A DNA stretch of 64,000 nt from Cognatishimia sp. SS12 (GCF_028369055.1 NZ_JAQNCZ010000001.1:186001-250000); one strand, 5' to 3'. Shown: positions 1-9,308, counted from the first letter of the stretch. Program-made: numbers and translations. The notes: generated from the letters alone by a model not told the origin.

Positions 1-2
1 CG

Positions 3-128
3 CTGAATGCGCAGGTTTCCGAGCTTGGCGAGCGCGCGCGTTCCATGCGGCGCACAGCGCTCTCAGGCACGCAGATGTTGGCACGCAACGCCCCGGAGTT
101 GCCAAAGCCCCACCGGCGCAAGATCTGA
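3..128 (+). CDS. C-terminal end of an unidentified protein (partial)
   Basis: An open frame enters from the left edge at base 3 and stops with TGA at 126-128, giving the last 41 residues of a protein. The peptide is hydrophilic and basic (it contains ELGERARSMRRTALSG and ends PKPHRRKI) and shows no recognisable domain. It ends directly against the stop codon of the convergent glycosyltransferase at 129, the spacing expected where two real genes meet tail to tail, in a polysaccharide locus. The product cannot be named from this fragment. Confidence 0.45.
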   Translation: MNAQVSELGERARSMRRTALSGTQMLARNAPELPKPHRRKI

Positions 129-890
129 TCAGCGTCGCGCCGCGCGGCGTTGCCTGAGCGCGTTTGTCACCTGTGCGGGCAGGATCGCGAAACACAGCAT
201 GTAGCGTTTAAACAACCGTTTGGGATTGCTCATCATGCGCCAAAACCATTCAATCGCCAGTGCGCGGGCCCATTTCGGGGCGCGGGTCTGATGTCCGGCC
301 AGAAAATCAAGCCCGGCCCCAATGCTGGCATAGCCAATGCCCGGTGTCAGCTCTCGACCGCGCGCGGCCAACCGTTCCTGTTTGGGCGCTCCCAGCGCCA
401 GAAAACACAGCGCGGCCCCTGAGGATTCGATTTCTTTCAGCGCGGCTGCGGCCTCTGGCCCGTCTGGATCAAACCCGAAGGGTGGGGCAATCATTGCGGC
501 AATCTCAAGCCCCGGTACCGCGCTGCGCATTGTGTCAGCTGCGCCTTTCAGCGCCGCGTCGGTGCTGCCCAGAAAGGCCACGCTTTTTCCTGCGAGCGCG
601 GCCCACCGCGCCAGCGGCAGGCACAGGTCCGAACCGGGCACAAGCTCGATCGGGGTGCCTGCCAATTTGGACAGCCAGACAATTGGCCGCCCATCGGCCA
701 CCACCAAATCCTGCGCCTGATACGCCGCATAAAACGCCGGATCCGCATTCATTTTCACCAGGTGGTCAAGGTTGAGCGTTGCGAGGGCAAATCCTTGATC
801 TTGTGCGAATTTTTCCTGAACGCACTGCTGTAGATGCGCGCGCGTGGGCACATTGATCGCAATTTCACCATTTGCGGTTTCAAACGCCAT
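129..890 (-). CDS. WecG/TagA/CpsF family glycosyltransferase
   Basis: A 253-residue cytoplasmic/peripheral glycosyltransferase of the WecG/TagA/CpsF (GT26) family, which transfers an N-acetylmannosaminyl-type sugar to a lipid-linked acceptor during exopolysaccharide, ECA or teichoic acid synthesis. The family pattern is visible: TLNLDHLVKMN near the N-terminus, then VVADGRPIVWLSKLAG (the conserved Asp-Gly), GSDLC, FLGSTDAAL and LALGAPKQE before GAGLDFLAG. The start at 890 is chosen because GGGAG lies about nine bases upstream; an extension to 926 lacks such a site. It is divergent from the oxidoreductase at 1078 and belongs to the polysaccharide block. Donor and acceptor are not predictable. 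Confidence 0.88.
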   Translation of the reverse strand: MAFETANGEIAINVPTRAHLQQCVQEKFAQDQGFALATLNLDHLVKMNADPAFYAAYQAQDLVVADGRPIVWLSKLAGTPIELVPGSDLCLPLARWAALAGKSVAFLGSTDAALKGAADTMRSAVPGLEIAAMIAPPFGFDPDGPEAAAALKEIESSGAALCFLALGAPKQERLAARGRELTPGIGYASIGAGLDFLAGHQTRAPKWARALAIEWFWRMMSNPKRLFKRYMLCFAILPAQVTNALRQRRAARR

Positions 891-1077
891 AAAACACTCC
901 CGTCGCTCCGGCACATGGTTTAGCATGCCCGTAGGATAATGCCATCTCGCATGGCGCGGTTATTGCAATGTGCGGCAATTGCCCGACGGGTGACTTAATC
1001 TTGTCGAGATTCAGGGCTAGCACGCAGGCGAGACCTCCGTAAAAACGGATGCAGAAGAAGGGCGAGCAGGCCAAGCT

Positions 1078-2202
1078 ATGACAGAAATTGCGATCATCGG
1101 CTGCGGTTTCGTGGCGGATCTTTATATGCGGTCGTTTGCGCGATTTCCGCACGTGACCCTGCGCGCGGCTTATGATCGTGACACCGCGCGTCGCGATGCT
1201 TTCTGTGCGCATTGGAACATCGCGCCTGCTGACAGCCTAGAGGCGTTGCTGTCTGATCTGCCTGCTGCGGGTTTGGTGCTTAATCTAACCAACCCCGGCA
1301 GCCATTATGCGATCAATATGGCCTGCCTTGAGGCGGGCCATCATGTCTATTCGGAAAAACCGCTCGCCATAGCAATGGAAGAGGCGCAGGCCATTACCGC
1401 GCTTGCCAGATCGCAGGGGCTGCAGGTTGCGTCCGCGCCTTGCAGCGTGTTGTCTGAGGCCGCGCAAACCATGGGCAAAGCCCTGCGCGATGGTGTGGCT
1501 GGCACACCGCGGCTGATCTATGCAGAGCTTGACGATGGGTTTATTCCGCAGGCCCCGTTTGAGAGTTGGCACAGCGAAAGCGGCGCGCCATGGCCCGCGC
1601 AGGATGAATTCGAAGTGGGCTGTACCCTGGAACATGCGGGCTATTACCTCAGTTGGTTGATTGCATGGTTCGGCCCGGTAAAAACCGTGGTTGCGGCCGC
1701 CGCCGAAGTGCTGCCGGACAAATCCCCCAGTGGGCGGGGCACGCCTGATTTTTCCTGCGCGACGCTGTTTTTTCACGATGGCCCGGTCGTGCGGCTGACA
1801 TGCTCTATCGTTGCGCCGCATGATCACCAGATCCGCGTGATTGGCGACAAGGGCGTGCTGCGGCTGACCAAAGCCTGGGACAATAGCGCGCCAGTGCGGT
1901 TTTACCGCCGCCTGCGCATTCGCCGCCGTTTGCTTGAAAGCCCGCTGGGGCGGCGCATGCGTCTGGCAGGGCCACGCCAGCCCAAGATGGGCCGCTGGGG
2001 CGCGGCCTCGATGAATTTCGCGCTGGGTCCTGTGGAGATGCTGGAGGCCATCGCGCAAAATCGCCCCTGCCGGTTGGGGGGGGATTTTGCCTTGCATCTC
2101 AATGAAGTCACGCTTGCGATACAGAACGCCGGGTCAGACACCGGCGCGCAAGATATGACAACCACCTGCACCGTGATGGAGCCAATGCCATGGGCGCGCT
2201 AA
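1078..2202 (+). CDS. Gfo/Idh/MocA family oxidoreductase
   Basis: A 374-residue NAD(P)-dependent sugar or inositol dehydrogenase-like enzyme. The N-terminal Rossmann fold shows the dinucleotide loop in IAIIGCGFVADLY, and the conserved catalytic EKP motif appears as YSEKPLAIAMEEA around residue 94; a C-terminal substrate-binding alpha/beta domain follows. The gene overlaps the next glycosyltransferase by 13 bases and heads a tightly packed plus-strand series (1078-6503), so its substrate is probably a nucleotide-sugar or a sugar intermediate in exopolysaccharide synthesis. AAGGGCGAG upstream of the ATG serves as ribosome site. Exact substrate unknown. Confidence 0.85.
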   Translation: MTEIAIIGCGFVADLYMRSFARFPHVTLRAAYDRDTARRDAFCAHWNIAPADSLEALLSDLPAAGLVLNLTNPGSHYAINMACLEAGHHVYSEKPLAIAMEEAQAITALARSQGLQVASAPCSVLSEAAQTMGKALRDGVAGTPRLIYAELDDGFIPQAPFESWHSESGAPWPAQDEFEVGCTLEHAGYYLSWLIAWFGPVKTVVAAAAEVLPDKSPSGRGTPDFSCATLFFHDGPVVRLTCSIVAPHDHQIRVIGDKGVLRLTKAWDNSAPVRFYRRLRIRRRLLESPLGRRMRLAGPRQPKMGRWGAASMNFALGPVEMLEAIAQNRPCRLGGDFALHLNEVTLAIQNAGSDTGAQDMTTTCTVMEPMPWAR

Positions 2203-3437
2203 GTCATATTGCGTATCTGACCGGCGAATACCCGCGAGCGACTGATACGTTCATTCAGCGCGAGGTTGCGGCCCTACGCGCTCTGGGCCACGACGTCAGC
2301 ACCTGTTCCATCCGCCGCACCGGTGCAGCACATCTGGTGGGTGCAGAGCAGCGCGCCGAGGCCGCGCGCACCTTTCACGTTTTGGAAGCAGCCAAGAAAC
2401 CGCTCCACTTGCTGCGTTGCCATCTGACATATCTGCGGCGCGACCCCCGCCGCTACGGCCGCGCGATGGCGCTGGCCCTGCGCACTGCGCCGGGGGGCCT
2501 TAGAGCCTTGGCCTATCAGCTGTTTTACTTTGCCGAGGCGGCGGTTTTGGCAGATCACCTTGAGGCGCAAGGCGTCACCCATCTGCACAACCACATCGCC
2601 AAATCCAGTTGCACGGTGGCCATGCTGATGTCAGAGCTGTCGGGCATTCCCTTCAGCTTTACCCTGCACGGGCCAGATATCTTTTTTGCACCGGACCGCT
2701 GGGCTTTGGGCGAAAAAGTGGCGCGCGCCCGCTTTGTGGCCTGCATCAGCCATTTCTGCCGCTCACAAGCGATGAGCTTTTCGCCGCCAGAGGCCTGGGA
2801 GAAACTGCATATCGTGCATTGCGGGGTGGATCCGGATCGTTATGGCGGCACGCCCGGGGCTGGCGGCAACAAGTTGCTGTTCGTTGGGCGGCTGGCCGCG
2901 GTCAAAGGGCTGCCAGTGCTGCTGCAGGCAATGCAGGCTGCACCTGATTTGACGCTGGACATCATTGGCGACGGCCCGGACCGCGCCGCGCTTGAGGCGC
3001 AAGCGCAGGGTTTGGGGCTATCTGCGCGCGTGCGCTTTTTGGGCTATAAATCGCAATCAGAGGTGGCTGAGGCCTTGATCGAAAACGATATATTTGTCCT
3101 GCCCAGCTTTGCCGAAGGCGTGCCCGTAGTGCTGATGGAGGCAATGGCCGCCGCCCGCCCTGTTGTCACGACCCGCATCGCTGGTGTGCCAGAACTTGTC
3201 AAAGATGGTGCCTCCGGTCTTTTGGTGCCGCCCGGCGATATCGCTGCGTTGACCGAAGCGCTTGTGCGCCTTGCTTCCGATCCTGAACGGCAAAAAGCCA
3301 TGGGGACAGAGGGGCGCGCAAAGATTTTGGCAGAGTTCACCCTGTCCCAAGAAGCAGGCTGGCTGTCGCAGCTCTTTGAAGGCTACGCTGAAGGGCGCGC
3401 TTCATTTGCTCTGCGCCCCGCGGAGGACGCGCCATGA
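2190..3437 (+). CDS. glycosyltransferase family 4 (WcaL/exopolysaccharide type)
   Basis: A 415-residue GT-B-fold glycosyltransferase. The N-terminus (AYLTGEYPRATDTFIQREV) is typical of the WcaL/ExoL-like group that extends exopolysaccharide repeat units on undecaprenyl pyrophosphate at the inner membrane face. The C-terminal GT4 domain has the start motif LLFVGRLAAVKG and the donor-binding E-x7-E motif in EGVPVVLMEAMAAARPVV, followed by GVPELV. It overlaps the preceding oxidoreductase by 13 bases and the next GT2 gene by four (ATGA), so translation is probably coupled. The sugar transferred is not predictable. Confidence 0.92.
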   Translation: MGALSHIAYLTGEYPRATDTFIQREVAALRALGHDVSTCSIRRTGAAHLVGAEQRAEAARTFHVLEAAKKPLHLLRCHLTYLRRDPRRYGRAMALALRTAPGGLRALAYQLFYFAEAAVLADHLEAQGVTHLHNHIAKSSCTVAMLMSELSGIPFSFTLHGPDIFFAPDRWALGEKVARARFVACISHFCRSQAMSFSPPEAWEKLHIVHCGVDPDRYGGTPGAGGNKLLFVGRLAAVKGLPVLLQAMQAAPDLTLDIIGDGPDRAALEAQAQGLGLSARVRFLGYKSQSEVAEALIENDIFVLPSFAEGVPVVLMEAMAAARPVVTTRIAGVPELVKDGASGLLVPPGDIAALTEALVRLASDPERQKAMGTEGRAKILAEFTLSQEAGWLSQLFEGYAEGRASFALRPAEDAP

Positions 3438-4399
3438 CGCTTGCCGTGATTGCCATTGGCCGCAACGAAGGCGCAAGGCTTGAGGCCTGTCTTGCCTCTC
3501 TGCAGGGGCGCGCCGCGCGCATCATCTATGTCGATTCAGGTTCGGTTGATCAGTCCGTGGCCACAGCCCGCGCGGCCGGTGCAGAGGTGGTGGAGCTGTC
3601 GGCTGATCGCCCCTTTACCGCCGCGCGTGCGCGCAGCGCGGGCTATGCGCAGTTGAAAACCGGCGAAATGCCCGATTTTGTGCAATTTATCGATGGTGAT
3701 TGCCGCGTGGCAGAGGGCTGGCTTGAGGCCGCACAGGCAGCGCTGGCCGCGGATGAACGCTTTGGGTTGGTGACAGGCTGGCGGCGCGAAATTCACCCTG
3801 AGGCCAGCATTTACAATGACCTTTGCCATGATGAATGGGACCGGCCCGAAGGCGACATTCTGACCTGCGGCGGCGATATGATGCTGCGCCCGGCGGCCTA
3901 TGAGGCAGCGGGGGGCTTTGATGCGACGGTGATTGCCGCCGAGGACGATGAATTCTGCGTGCGCTTGCGCGCTGCGGGCTGGAAAATGCGCCGCATTCCG
4001 CATGAGATGAGCTTTCATGACGCCGCTATGCTGCGCTTTGGTCAATGGTGGCAACGCGCGGTGCGTTCAGGCCATGGGTTTGCCCAGGTGGGCCATATGC
4101 ACCCGCCGTATTTTGCCAAAGAAATCAGGCGCGTGCAGATCTACGGGCTGGTGCTTCCGGTGTTGGCCTTGCTGGGGGGGCTATTTGCGCCGCTGCTGTT
4201 CTGGGGGGTGCTTGCGCTCTATGGCGTCAACTACCTGCGCACCTACAGAGGGCTGACCGCGCGCGGTATGGCCGCCCCTCGGGCACGGCGCCACAGTGTG
4301 TTTCTGACCCTTTCAAAACTTCCCAATGCGCTGGGCCTGCTGCTGTTTCACTGGCGGCGGCTCAAAGGGCATTCCATGCAAATCATCGAGTATAAATGA
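3434..4399 (+). CDS. glycosyltransferase family 2, membrane-anchored
   Basis: A 321-residue inverting GT-A glycosyltransferase. AVIAIGRNEGARLEAC opens the nucleotide-binding domain, VDSGSVDQS follows, FIDGDC supplies the metal-binding DxD, and AAEDDEFCVRLRAAG near residue 175 carries the catalytic-base region. Two hydrophobic segments at about 235-265 would anchor the C-terminus in the inner membrane. The start overlaps the previous stop by four bases. It is one of two adjacent transferases in the locus and should add one residue of the same polymer. Substrate unknown. Confidence 0.9.
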   Translation: MTLAVIAIGRNEGARLEACLASLQGRAARIIYVDSGSVDQSVATARAAGAEVVELSADRPFTAARARSAGYAQLKTGEMPDFVQFIDGDCRVAEGWLEAAQAALAADERFGLVTGWRREIHPEASIYNDLCHDEWDRPEGDILTCGGDMMLRPAAYEAAGGFDATVIAAEDDEFCVRLRAAGWKMRRIPHEMSFHDAAMLRFGQWWQRAVRSGHGFAQVGHMHPPYFAKEIRRVQIYGLVLPVLALLGGLFAPLLFWGVLALYGVNYLRTYRGLTARGMAAPRARRHSVFLTLSKLPNALGLLLFHWRRLKGHSMQIIEYK

Positions 4400-4400
4400 C

Positions 4401-6503
4401 ATGACGATTTCCCCCATTCGTACCGCCATCATCGGCGCGGGTTATATTGCTGACTGGCACGCCGAAGCCTTGAAAATGACACCGGGGGCCGAGCTTGTGG
4501 CGGTCTGCGACCTGTCGAGTAGCGCGGCGGACGGCTTTGCCGCCGCTCACGGTGTCGCGGCCTATCACGATCTGGACGCCATGATCGCCGCCGATATTTG
4601 CGACGCCGTCCATATCCTGACGCCGCCCAATTCGCATGCAGCGCTTGCCGAAACCTGCCTGCGCGCGGGGCTGCATGTCTTGGTGGAAAAACCCGTTGCT
4701 CTCAGCGCCGAAGACACGCGCAAGATCGTGGCTGTGGCCGAAGAGAGCGGCAAGACCTTTGCCGCCGGGCATAATTTTCTGGGCCTGCCAAGCTATCAGC
4801 GCCTGAAAGACGCGGTGCGTGCGGGAAAACTGGGCAAGATCACATCGGCGGAAATCAACTGGCACTTCCCGCTTGCGCCGCTGCGCTCTGGCCCGTTTGG
4901 CCTGTGGCTGCTGCAAGAGCCGAAGAACCTGTTGCTGGAATTGGGACCGCATCTGTTTGGCTTTGCGGTGGATCTGTTTGGCGCGCCCGAGATTGAATAC
5001 CTGAGCCTTGGCAAGCCAATTGCTTTGCCGGCTGACACCGACCGCCCGCAAAGCTGGCGCATTCTGGCGCGGGCCGGGGATGTGGATGTGACGCTGAACA
5101 TTTCACTTGTGGAAACCATGGATGATCGGTCAGTCACGGTGCGAGGGTCCTCTGCGCAGGCACGGCTGGATTATGCGCAGGATACGCTGGTGGTGGCGGC
5201 TGAAAACGCCTCTGACATCGTGGTAAATCCGCTGCGCCGCCAACTGTCGCAAAGCGCGCAGGCCCTGCGTGAAGGAGCGGTGAATCTGGCGCGGCAGCTC
5301 AGTTCGCTCAACCGGAAATCCGCCTATGGGCTCAGCTTTCAGGGGGCGTTTGCCGCCTTTTATGACTCGCTACAGTCCCAGAATCCGCTGGATGAACGGT
5401 TTGATGGCGCAGCGGCAGTGCAAGTGATGCAGGCGATTGACGACACGCTGGCGCTGATGCCCGCGCCGGCGGAAAAACCGCGCCCGCAAAGCAACAAGAC
5501 ACCCAAGCCGAACGTTTTGGTGATCGGTGGCACCGGCTTTATTGGCCGCGCCCTGACGCGCAAATTGGTGGCGCGCGGCCATGACGTGCGCGTGCTGTCG
5601 CGGGGCCGGACCGGGCCGTTTGATGATATCGCCGATCATGTCGAATTGTTTTCAGCGCCGCTCACCGACCGGGCCGCTCTGCTGGCGGCGATGGAGGGGA
5701 TCGAAGCGGTTTATCACCTTGGCAAATCGCTCGACAAAAGCTGGGAGGCCTGCCTGAAAAACGATGTCGGCGTCACCGTTGGCATTGCCGAAGCGGCGCT
5801 TGAGGCAGGGGTGAAACGCTTTGTCTATACCGGCACCATCGCCTCTTATGACATGAGCGATCCGGCGGTGACGATCACCGAAAAAACCGGCTTTTCTGAT
5901 GACATGAGTGACCGCAATCTTTACGCGCGCTCCAAGGCGAAATGCGAACAAGAGCTGGAAATATTACACCACACCAAAGGCTTGCCCTTGGTGATTGCCC
6001 GTCCGGGCATTGTCGTGGGGGCGGGCGGGCCATTGCAGCATTGGGGCATTGGCCGCTGGCACGGGGCCGGGGCCGTGCGCATCTGGGGCGATGGCAGCAA
6101 TATCCTGCCTTTCGTGCTGATCGACGATGTTGCCGAAGCGCTGGTGTTGATGATGGAAAAAGATGCCGCCGTCGGCGAGAGTTTCAACCTCGTGGCCGAC
6201 CCGATGATGTCAGCACGCGACTATTTCGCGGCCATTCATCAGAACCTCGGCGCGAAAATTGCCGTATCGCCGGGCAATTTGACAGCCTTTTGGCTGGCAG
6301 ATGCGGTGAAATACGCGCTGAAACGCCACGCTCTGCGGCGCCGCGATGCGATCCGGCCTTCGCGCGCTGATTGGAAATCACGGGCGCATCTGTCGCCCTT
6401 TGACAACAGCCACAGCAAATCCTTGCTTGGCTGGACACCAGAAAGCAGCAAAGCCGAGTTCATCCGCAGCGCTATCACCGAAGCGAATTTGCTGGGCTTT
6501 TAA
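4401..6503 (+). CDS. fusion: Gfo/Idh/MocA oxidoreductase + SDR NAD-dependent epimerase
   Basis: A 700-residue two-domain protein. Residues 1 to about 350 form a Gfo/Idh/MocA dehydrogenase (AIIGAGYIADWH dinucleotide loop; VEKPVALSAED catalytic segment). After a Pro/Lys-rich linker near 355-368 (EKPRPQSNKTPKPN), an extended SDR begins with VLVIGGTGFIGRAL (GxxGxxG) and has the active-site pair YxxxK in LYARSKAKCE near residue 506. Both halves look intact. The start at 4401 lies two bases after the GT2 stop; an upstream extension to 4326 would overlap GT2 by 74 bases and is not preferred. The architecture suggests consecutive redox or epimerisation steps on one nucleotide sugar; the product is unknown. 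Confidence 0.9.
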   Translation: MTISPIRTAIIGAGYIADWHAEALKMTPGAELVAVCDLSSSAADGFAAAHGVAAYHDLDAMIAADICDAVHILTPPNSHAALAETCLRAGLHVLVEKPVALSAEDTRKIVAVAEESGKTFAAGHNFLGLPSYQRLKDAVRAGKLGKITSAEINWHFPLAPLRSGPFGLWLLQEPKNLLLELGPHLFGFAVDLFGAPEIEYLSLGKPIALPADTDRPQSWRILARAGDVDVTLNISLVETMDDRSVTVRGSSAQARLDYAQDTLVVAAENASDIVVNPLRRQLSQSAQALREGAVNLARQLSSLNRKSAYGLSFQGAFAAFYDSLQSQNPLDERFDGAAAVQVMQAIDDTLALMPAPAEKPRPQSNKTPKPNVLVIGGTGFIGRALTRKLVARGHDVRVLSRGRTGPFDDIADHVELFSAPLTDRAALLAAMEGIEAVYHLGKSLDKSWEACLKNDVGVTVGIAEAALEAGVKRFVYTGTIASYDMSDPAVTITEKTGFSDDMSDRNLYARSKAKCEQELEILHHTKGLPLVIARPGIVVGAGGPLQHWGIGRWHGAGAVRIWGDGSNILPFVLIDDVAEALVLMMEKDAAVGESFNLVADPMMSARDYFAAIHQNLGAKIAVSPGNLTAFWLADAVKYALKRHALRRRDAIRPSRADWKSRAHLSPFDNSHSKSLLGWTPESSKAEFIRSAITEANLLGF

Positions 6504-6582
6504 ATTATCGCCATAATTTGTGCCCAATTGCGGGCTAAACTGCCGGAAACGCGGGAAAACCCGCTCGATACAGGACAGATGC

Positions 6583-7338
6583 ATGACCAATGAAACCCTG
6601 CCAAGCGCACAGCGCGCCGACGTCTACATGAACCTCGGGGACGAGGCGCAGGTGCTGTGGGATGAAATGCATGAAATTGATCTGGATCGTGCGCATTTGA
6701 TGCGCCACCGGATTGTAACGGCGGAAAAATCCAGCCCGGCGCACAAGCGCTTTGACATGCTGCGCACCCGGCTGTTGCTGGCCATGCGCGAACATGGCTG
6801 GACGCGCATTGCGGTCTGCGGTGTGACCGAGGGCTGCGGCTCCAGCTTTGTGGCGGCCAATCTGGCGATGTCGGTGGCGCGTATGGAGACGGTGCGTACC
6901 ATCCTGTTTGACATGCATTTCACCAAGCCCAGCTTGGCTGAGCTGTTTGGCGTGTCAAACCCGGGTCGCCTGTCGGATTACCTGGCGGGTCATATCGCCC
7001 CGGAAGAATTTCTGATCCGTGCCGATGAATCCCTGGCGCTGGGGCTGAATGACACCAAAGTGTTGAATTCCTCAGAGCTGATTCAGCAGATGATGACCAC
7101 GGATGTGCTGTCGGAAATGCAGGACCTGCTGTGCCCGGATATGGTGTTGTTTGACTTGCCCAGCGTGCTGGACAGCGATGATGTGCTGGGCTTTCTGCCC
7201 AACGTCGACGGTGTGCTGCTGGTTGTTGGCGGCGGAGAATCCACCCCCGAAGAGGTGCAGCGCGCTGAGGAAATCCTGGGCGAGCGTACGCAGCTGCTCG
7301 GCGTGGTGCTGAATAAGGCCGAAGGGCTGTTTGCCTGA
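6583..7338 (+). CDS. CpsD/CapB-like ATPase domain protein with degenerate Walker A
   Basis: A 251-residue protein homologous to the cytoplasmic ATPase domain of bacterial tyrosine kinases (Wzc/CpsD/ExoP C-terminal half) that control polysaccharide chain length. The P-loop position reads GVTEGCGSSFVAANLA (residues 80-95): the lysine that binds ATP phosphates (GK[ST]) is replaced by serine at residue 87. The Walker A-prime strand (TILFDMHFTKPSL) and Walker B strand (MVLFDLPSVLDSDD) are recognisable, and no C-terminal tyrosine cluster is seen. Start chosen at 6583 with AGGACAG upstream; an earlier ATG at 6520 gives a Cys/Arg-rich leader. It ends the polysaccharide series and is probably a regulatory rather than kinase-active partner. 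Confidence 0.82.
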   Translation: MTNETLPSAQRADVYMNLGDEAQVLWDEMHEIDLDRAHLMRHRIVTAEKSSPAHKRFDMLRTRLLLAMREHGWTRIAVCGVTEGCGSSFVAANLAMSVARMETVRTILFDMHFTKPSLAELFGVSNPGRLSDYLAGHIAPEEFLIRADESLALGLNDTKVLNSSELIQQMMTTDVLSEMQDLLCPDMVLFDLPSVLDSDDVLGFLPNVDGVLLVVGGGESTPEEVQRAEEILGERTQLLGVVLNKAEGLFA

Positions 7339-7352
7339 TCGCAGAGCACGCC

Positions 7353-7383
7353 AAACGGCGCACCCGTGGATGCGCCGCCGTTT
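7353..7383. terminator. stem-loop between convergent genes
   Basis: AAACGGCGCA and TGCGCCGCCGTTT form an imperfect stem (three-base bulge) with an eight-base loop between the convergent CpsD-like gene and the enoyl-CoA hydratase gene. It may serve both directions; the T tract is short. Confidence 0.4.
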
Positions 7384-7386
7384 ATC

Positions 7387-8193
7387 TTAAGAATTGGGCC
7401 GAATGCGCGCCGCTGACTTATCAGCAAAGGCCGCCAGTCGCGCACGTGCATCTGGCTGCGTATTGACGACGCCGGCCACCACCGCCTCAGCATAAGCGGC
7501 ATCCAATGCTGACATGTTCTGCATGTGGCTGATGGCGGAGCAGATCGCAAAATTGGTCAGGGGCAGGTTGGCCGCCGCGCGCTCTGCGAGTTCTAGGGCT
7601 TTGTCAAAGCTGTCGCCCGCAACGCGATATTGCGCCAGCCCCAGGTCAATGGCTTCCTGCCCCTGATAAACCCGCCCGGTCAGCATCATGTCGATCATGC
7701 GCGCCTTTCCGATCAGGTCGGCCACGCGAATGGTGGCCCCGCCGCCGGTAAACAAACCGCGCTGCCCCTCGGGCAGGGCGAAATAGGTGCTTTCATCCGC
7801 AACGCGGATATGCGCGGCGCTGGCCAGCTCCAGACCGCCGCCGACAACAGCGCCCTTCAGCGCGGCAATCACCGGCACGCCGCCATATTCCATCTTATTG
7901 AAAGCCTCATGCCAGCGCAGGCAAACATGCATGAAATCAGCCGGGCTGCGATCCGCATCATGATGTTCGATCAGGTCGAGCCCGGCGCAGAAATGATCGC
8001 CGGCTGCAGTCAGTACGATGGATTTCGCGCCGCTGCGTGGCGCGGCGTCAAACAGTGTCACCAGCTCTTCGATGGTGGCGGCGTTCAGCGCATTTCGCTT
8101 CGTGGCTCGGTTGAGCATCACAACCCAAACGCCGCTGTCTTTCTTCTCAATCAGCAGATTCTCAAATTGGTCCGTGTCAAATTCGCGTGGCAT
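7387..8193 (-). CDS. enoyl-CoA hydratase/isomerase (crotonase) family protein
   Basis: A 268-residue crotonase-fold enzyme acting on acyl-CoA thioesters in the cytoplasm. The CoA-binding and oxyanion-hole segments are visible ([38 protein letters not shown]). Both glutamates used by classic enoyl-CoA hydratases are present, one in GGGLELA and one in [11 protein letters not shown], so hydratase chemistry is possible, but the family also includes isomerases and carnitinyl-CoA enzymes. AGGAG precedes the ATG. It is divergent from the AraC-type regulator at 8250 across 56 bases, which suggests that regulator controls it. Confidence 0.9.
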   Translation of the reverse strand: MPREFDTDQFENLLIEKKDSGVWVVMLNRATKRNALNAATIEELVTLFDAAPRSGAKSIVLTAAGDHFCAGLDLIEHHDADRSPADFMHVCLRWHEAFNKMEYGGVPVIAALKGAVVGGGLELASAAHIRVADESTYFALPEGQRGLFTGGGATIRVADLIGKARMIDMMLTGRVYQGQEAIDLGLAQYRVAGDSFDKALELAERAAANLPLTNFAICSAISHMQNMSALDAAYAEAVVAGVVNTQPDARARLAAFADKSAARIRPNS

Positions 8194-8249
8194 GGTGCAC
8201 TCCTATTTTGTGCTTTCCTGCCAGATAATCCTTATGATATCGCATTTAT

Positions 8250-9308
8250 ATGCCAGATGATGCCAACATAATTGCCAAAACTGACAAACTGCGGGGAGGG
8301 GCATCAGACTGGGCGACCCTGCCTGTGGCGTTTCTGGAGGATTGGTTCACCGCGCTTGAGCGCTGTTGCGGCCCTGCGGGCTGCGCTGCGCTGTTGGCGC
8401 AAAACGGCATTATACGGGGACAACCGCACAGCCGGGTCAGCCGCGATCAAATTGTGCAGCTTTACCAGCAGGCGGCGGTGCATTCGGGCGATGAAATGAT
8501 GGGCCTCTGGAGCAGGCCAATCCGTGCCGGCGCGCTGAAACAGCTATGTACAACGGTCATGGCAGCGCGGCAGATGCGTGGTGCGCTCTATCGCTTTTCG
8601 CAGTTCTGGAACCTTTTGCTTGATGATTTTGAACTGCACCTTGACGACACCGCAGAGGGGCTGCGCCTGCGCCTGCTGCCGCGCGGGGCCGCTGTTCCGC
8701 AGCGCTTTGGCCATATGCTGATTTTGAAACTGACCCATGGCGTGGCCTCCTGGCTTGCCGGGCAGGAATTGCCGCTCGCACGGGTGTCTTTGGCCTTCCC
8801 TGCGCCGGAGTTCGCGCGCGATTACGCCATCCTCTTTCCGGGGCCAGTGTCATTCGGGGCCGGAGCCAGTGAAATTATATTTGCCCCTGGATTTGCTGAT
8901 CTGCCCATCGCACGCCATCGCGGCGAGATGGATGCCTTTTTGGCGCGGGCACCTCGGGATTGGATTTTCACCCAATCGGTGAGTCACTCGCTGGCGCTGA
9001 AGGTGCGCGGGCTGATCGAGCTTGAAGAGGGCGGGCGGCAGACGCTGGAGGCCATGGCCGCGCATCTCAATATGACGCCGCGCACCCTGATGCGCCGTCT
9101 TGCGGATGTTGGTACGTCATTTCAGGATATCAAAGACGGGCTGCGCCGTGATCTGGCGTTGCGAAAGCTGGGGGTCGAGCGAATATCCATTCCGCAAACT
9201 GCCGCGGAGCTGGGCTTTGGCTCAGAAGCCAGCTTCCACCGCGCCTTCAAACGCTGGACCGGTCATACGCCGGGGGTGTATCGGCGGGGGGATACCAACA
9301 GGGGCTGA
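8250..9308 (+). CDS. AraC family transcriptional regulator
   Basis: A 352-residue regulator with an N-terminal ligand-sensing domain of the arabinose-binding-like type (residues about 20-210) and a C-terminal AraC/XylS double helix-turn-helix (about 245-345): MAAHLNMTPRTLMRRLADVG forms the first HTH, and IPQTAAELGFGSEASFHRAF plus the conserved W-T-G-x-TPGVYRR tail the second. It is transcribed divergently from the enoyl-CoA hydratase gene, which it probably regulates together with itself. No clear Shine-Dalgarno precedes the ATG at 8250. The inducer is unknown; an acyl-CoA-related carboxylate is a guess from context. Confidence 0.9.
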   Translation: MPDDANIIAKTDKLRGGASDWATLPVAFLEDWFTALERCCGPAGCAALLAQNGIIRGQPHSRVSRDQIVQLYQQAAVHSGDEMMGLWSRPIRAGALKQLCTTVMAARQMRGALYRFSQFWNLLLDDFELHLDDTAEGLRLRLLPRGAAVPQRFGHMLILKLTHGVASWLAGQELPLARVSLAFPAPEFARDYAILFPGPVSFGAGASEIIFAPGFADLPIARHRGEMDAFLARAPRDWIFTQSVSHSLALKVRGLIELEEGGRQTLEAMAAHLNMTPRTLMRRLADVGTSFQDIKDGLRRDLALRKLGVERISIPQTAAELGFGSEASFHRAFKRWTGHTPGVYRRGDTNRG

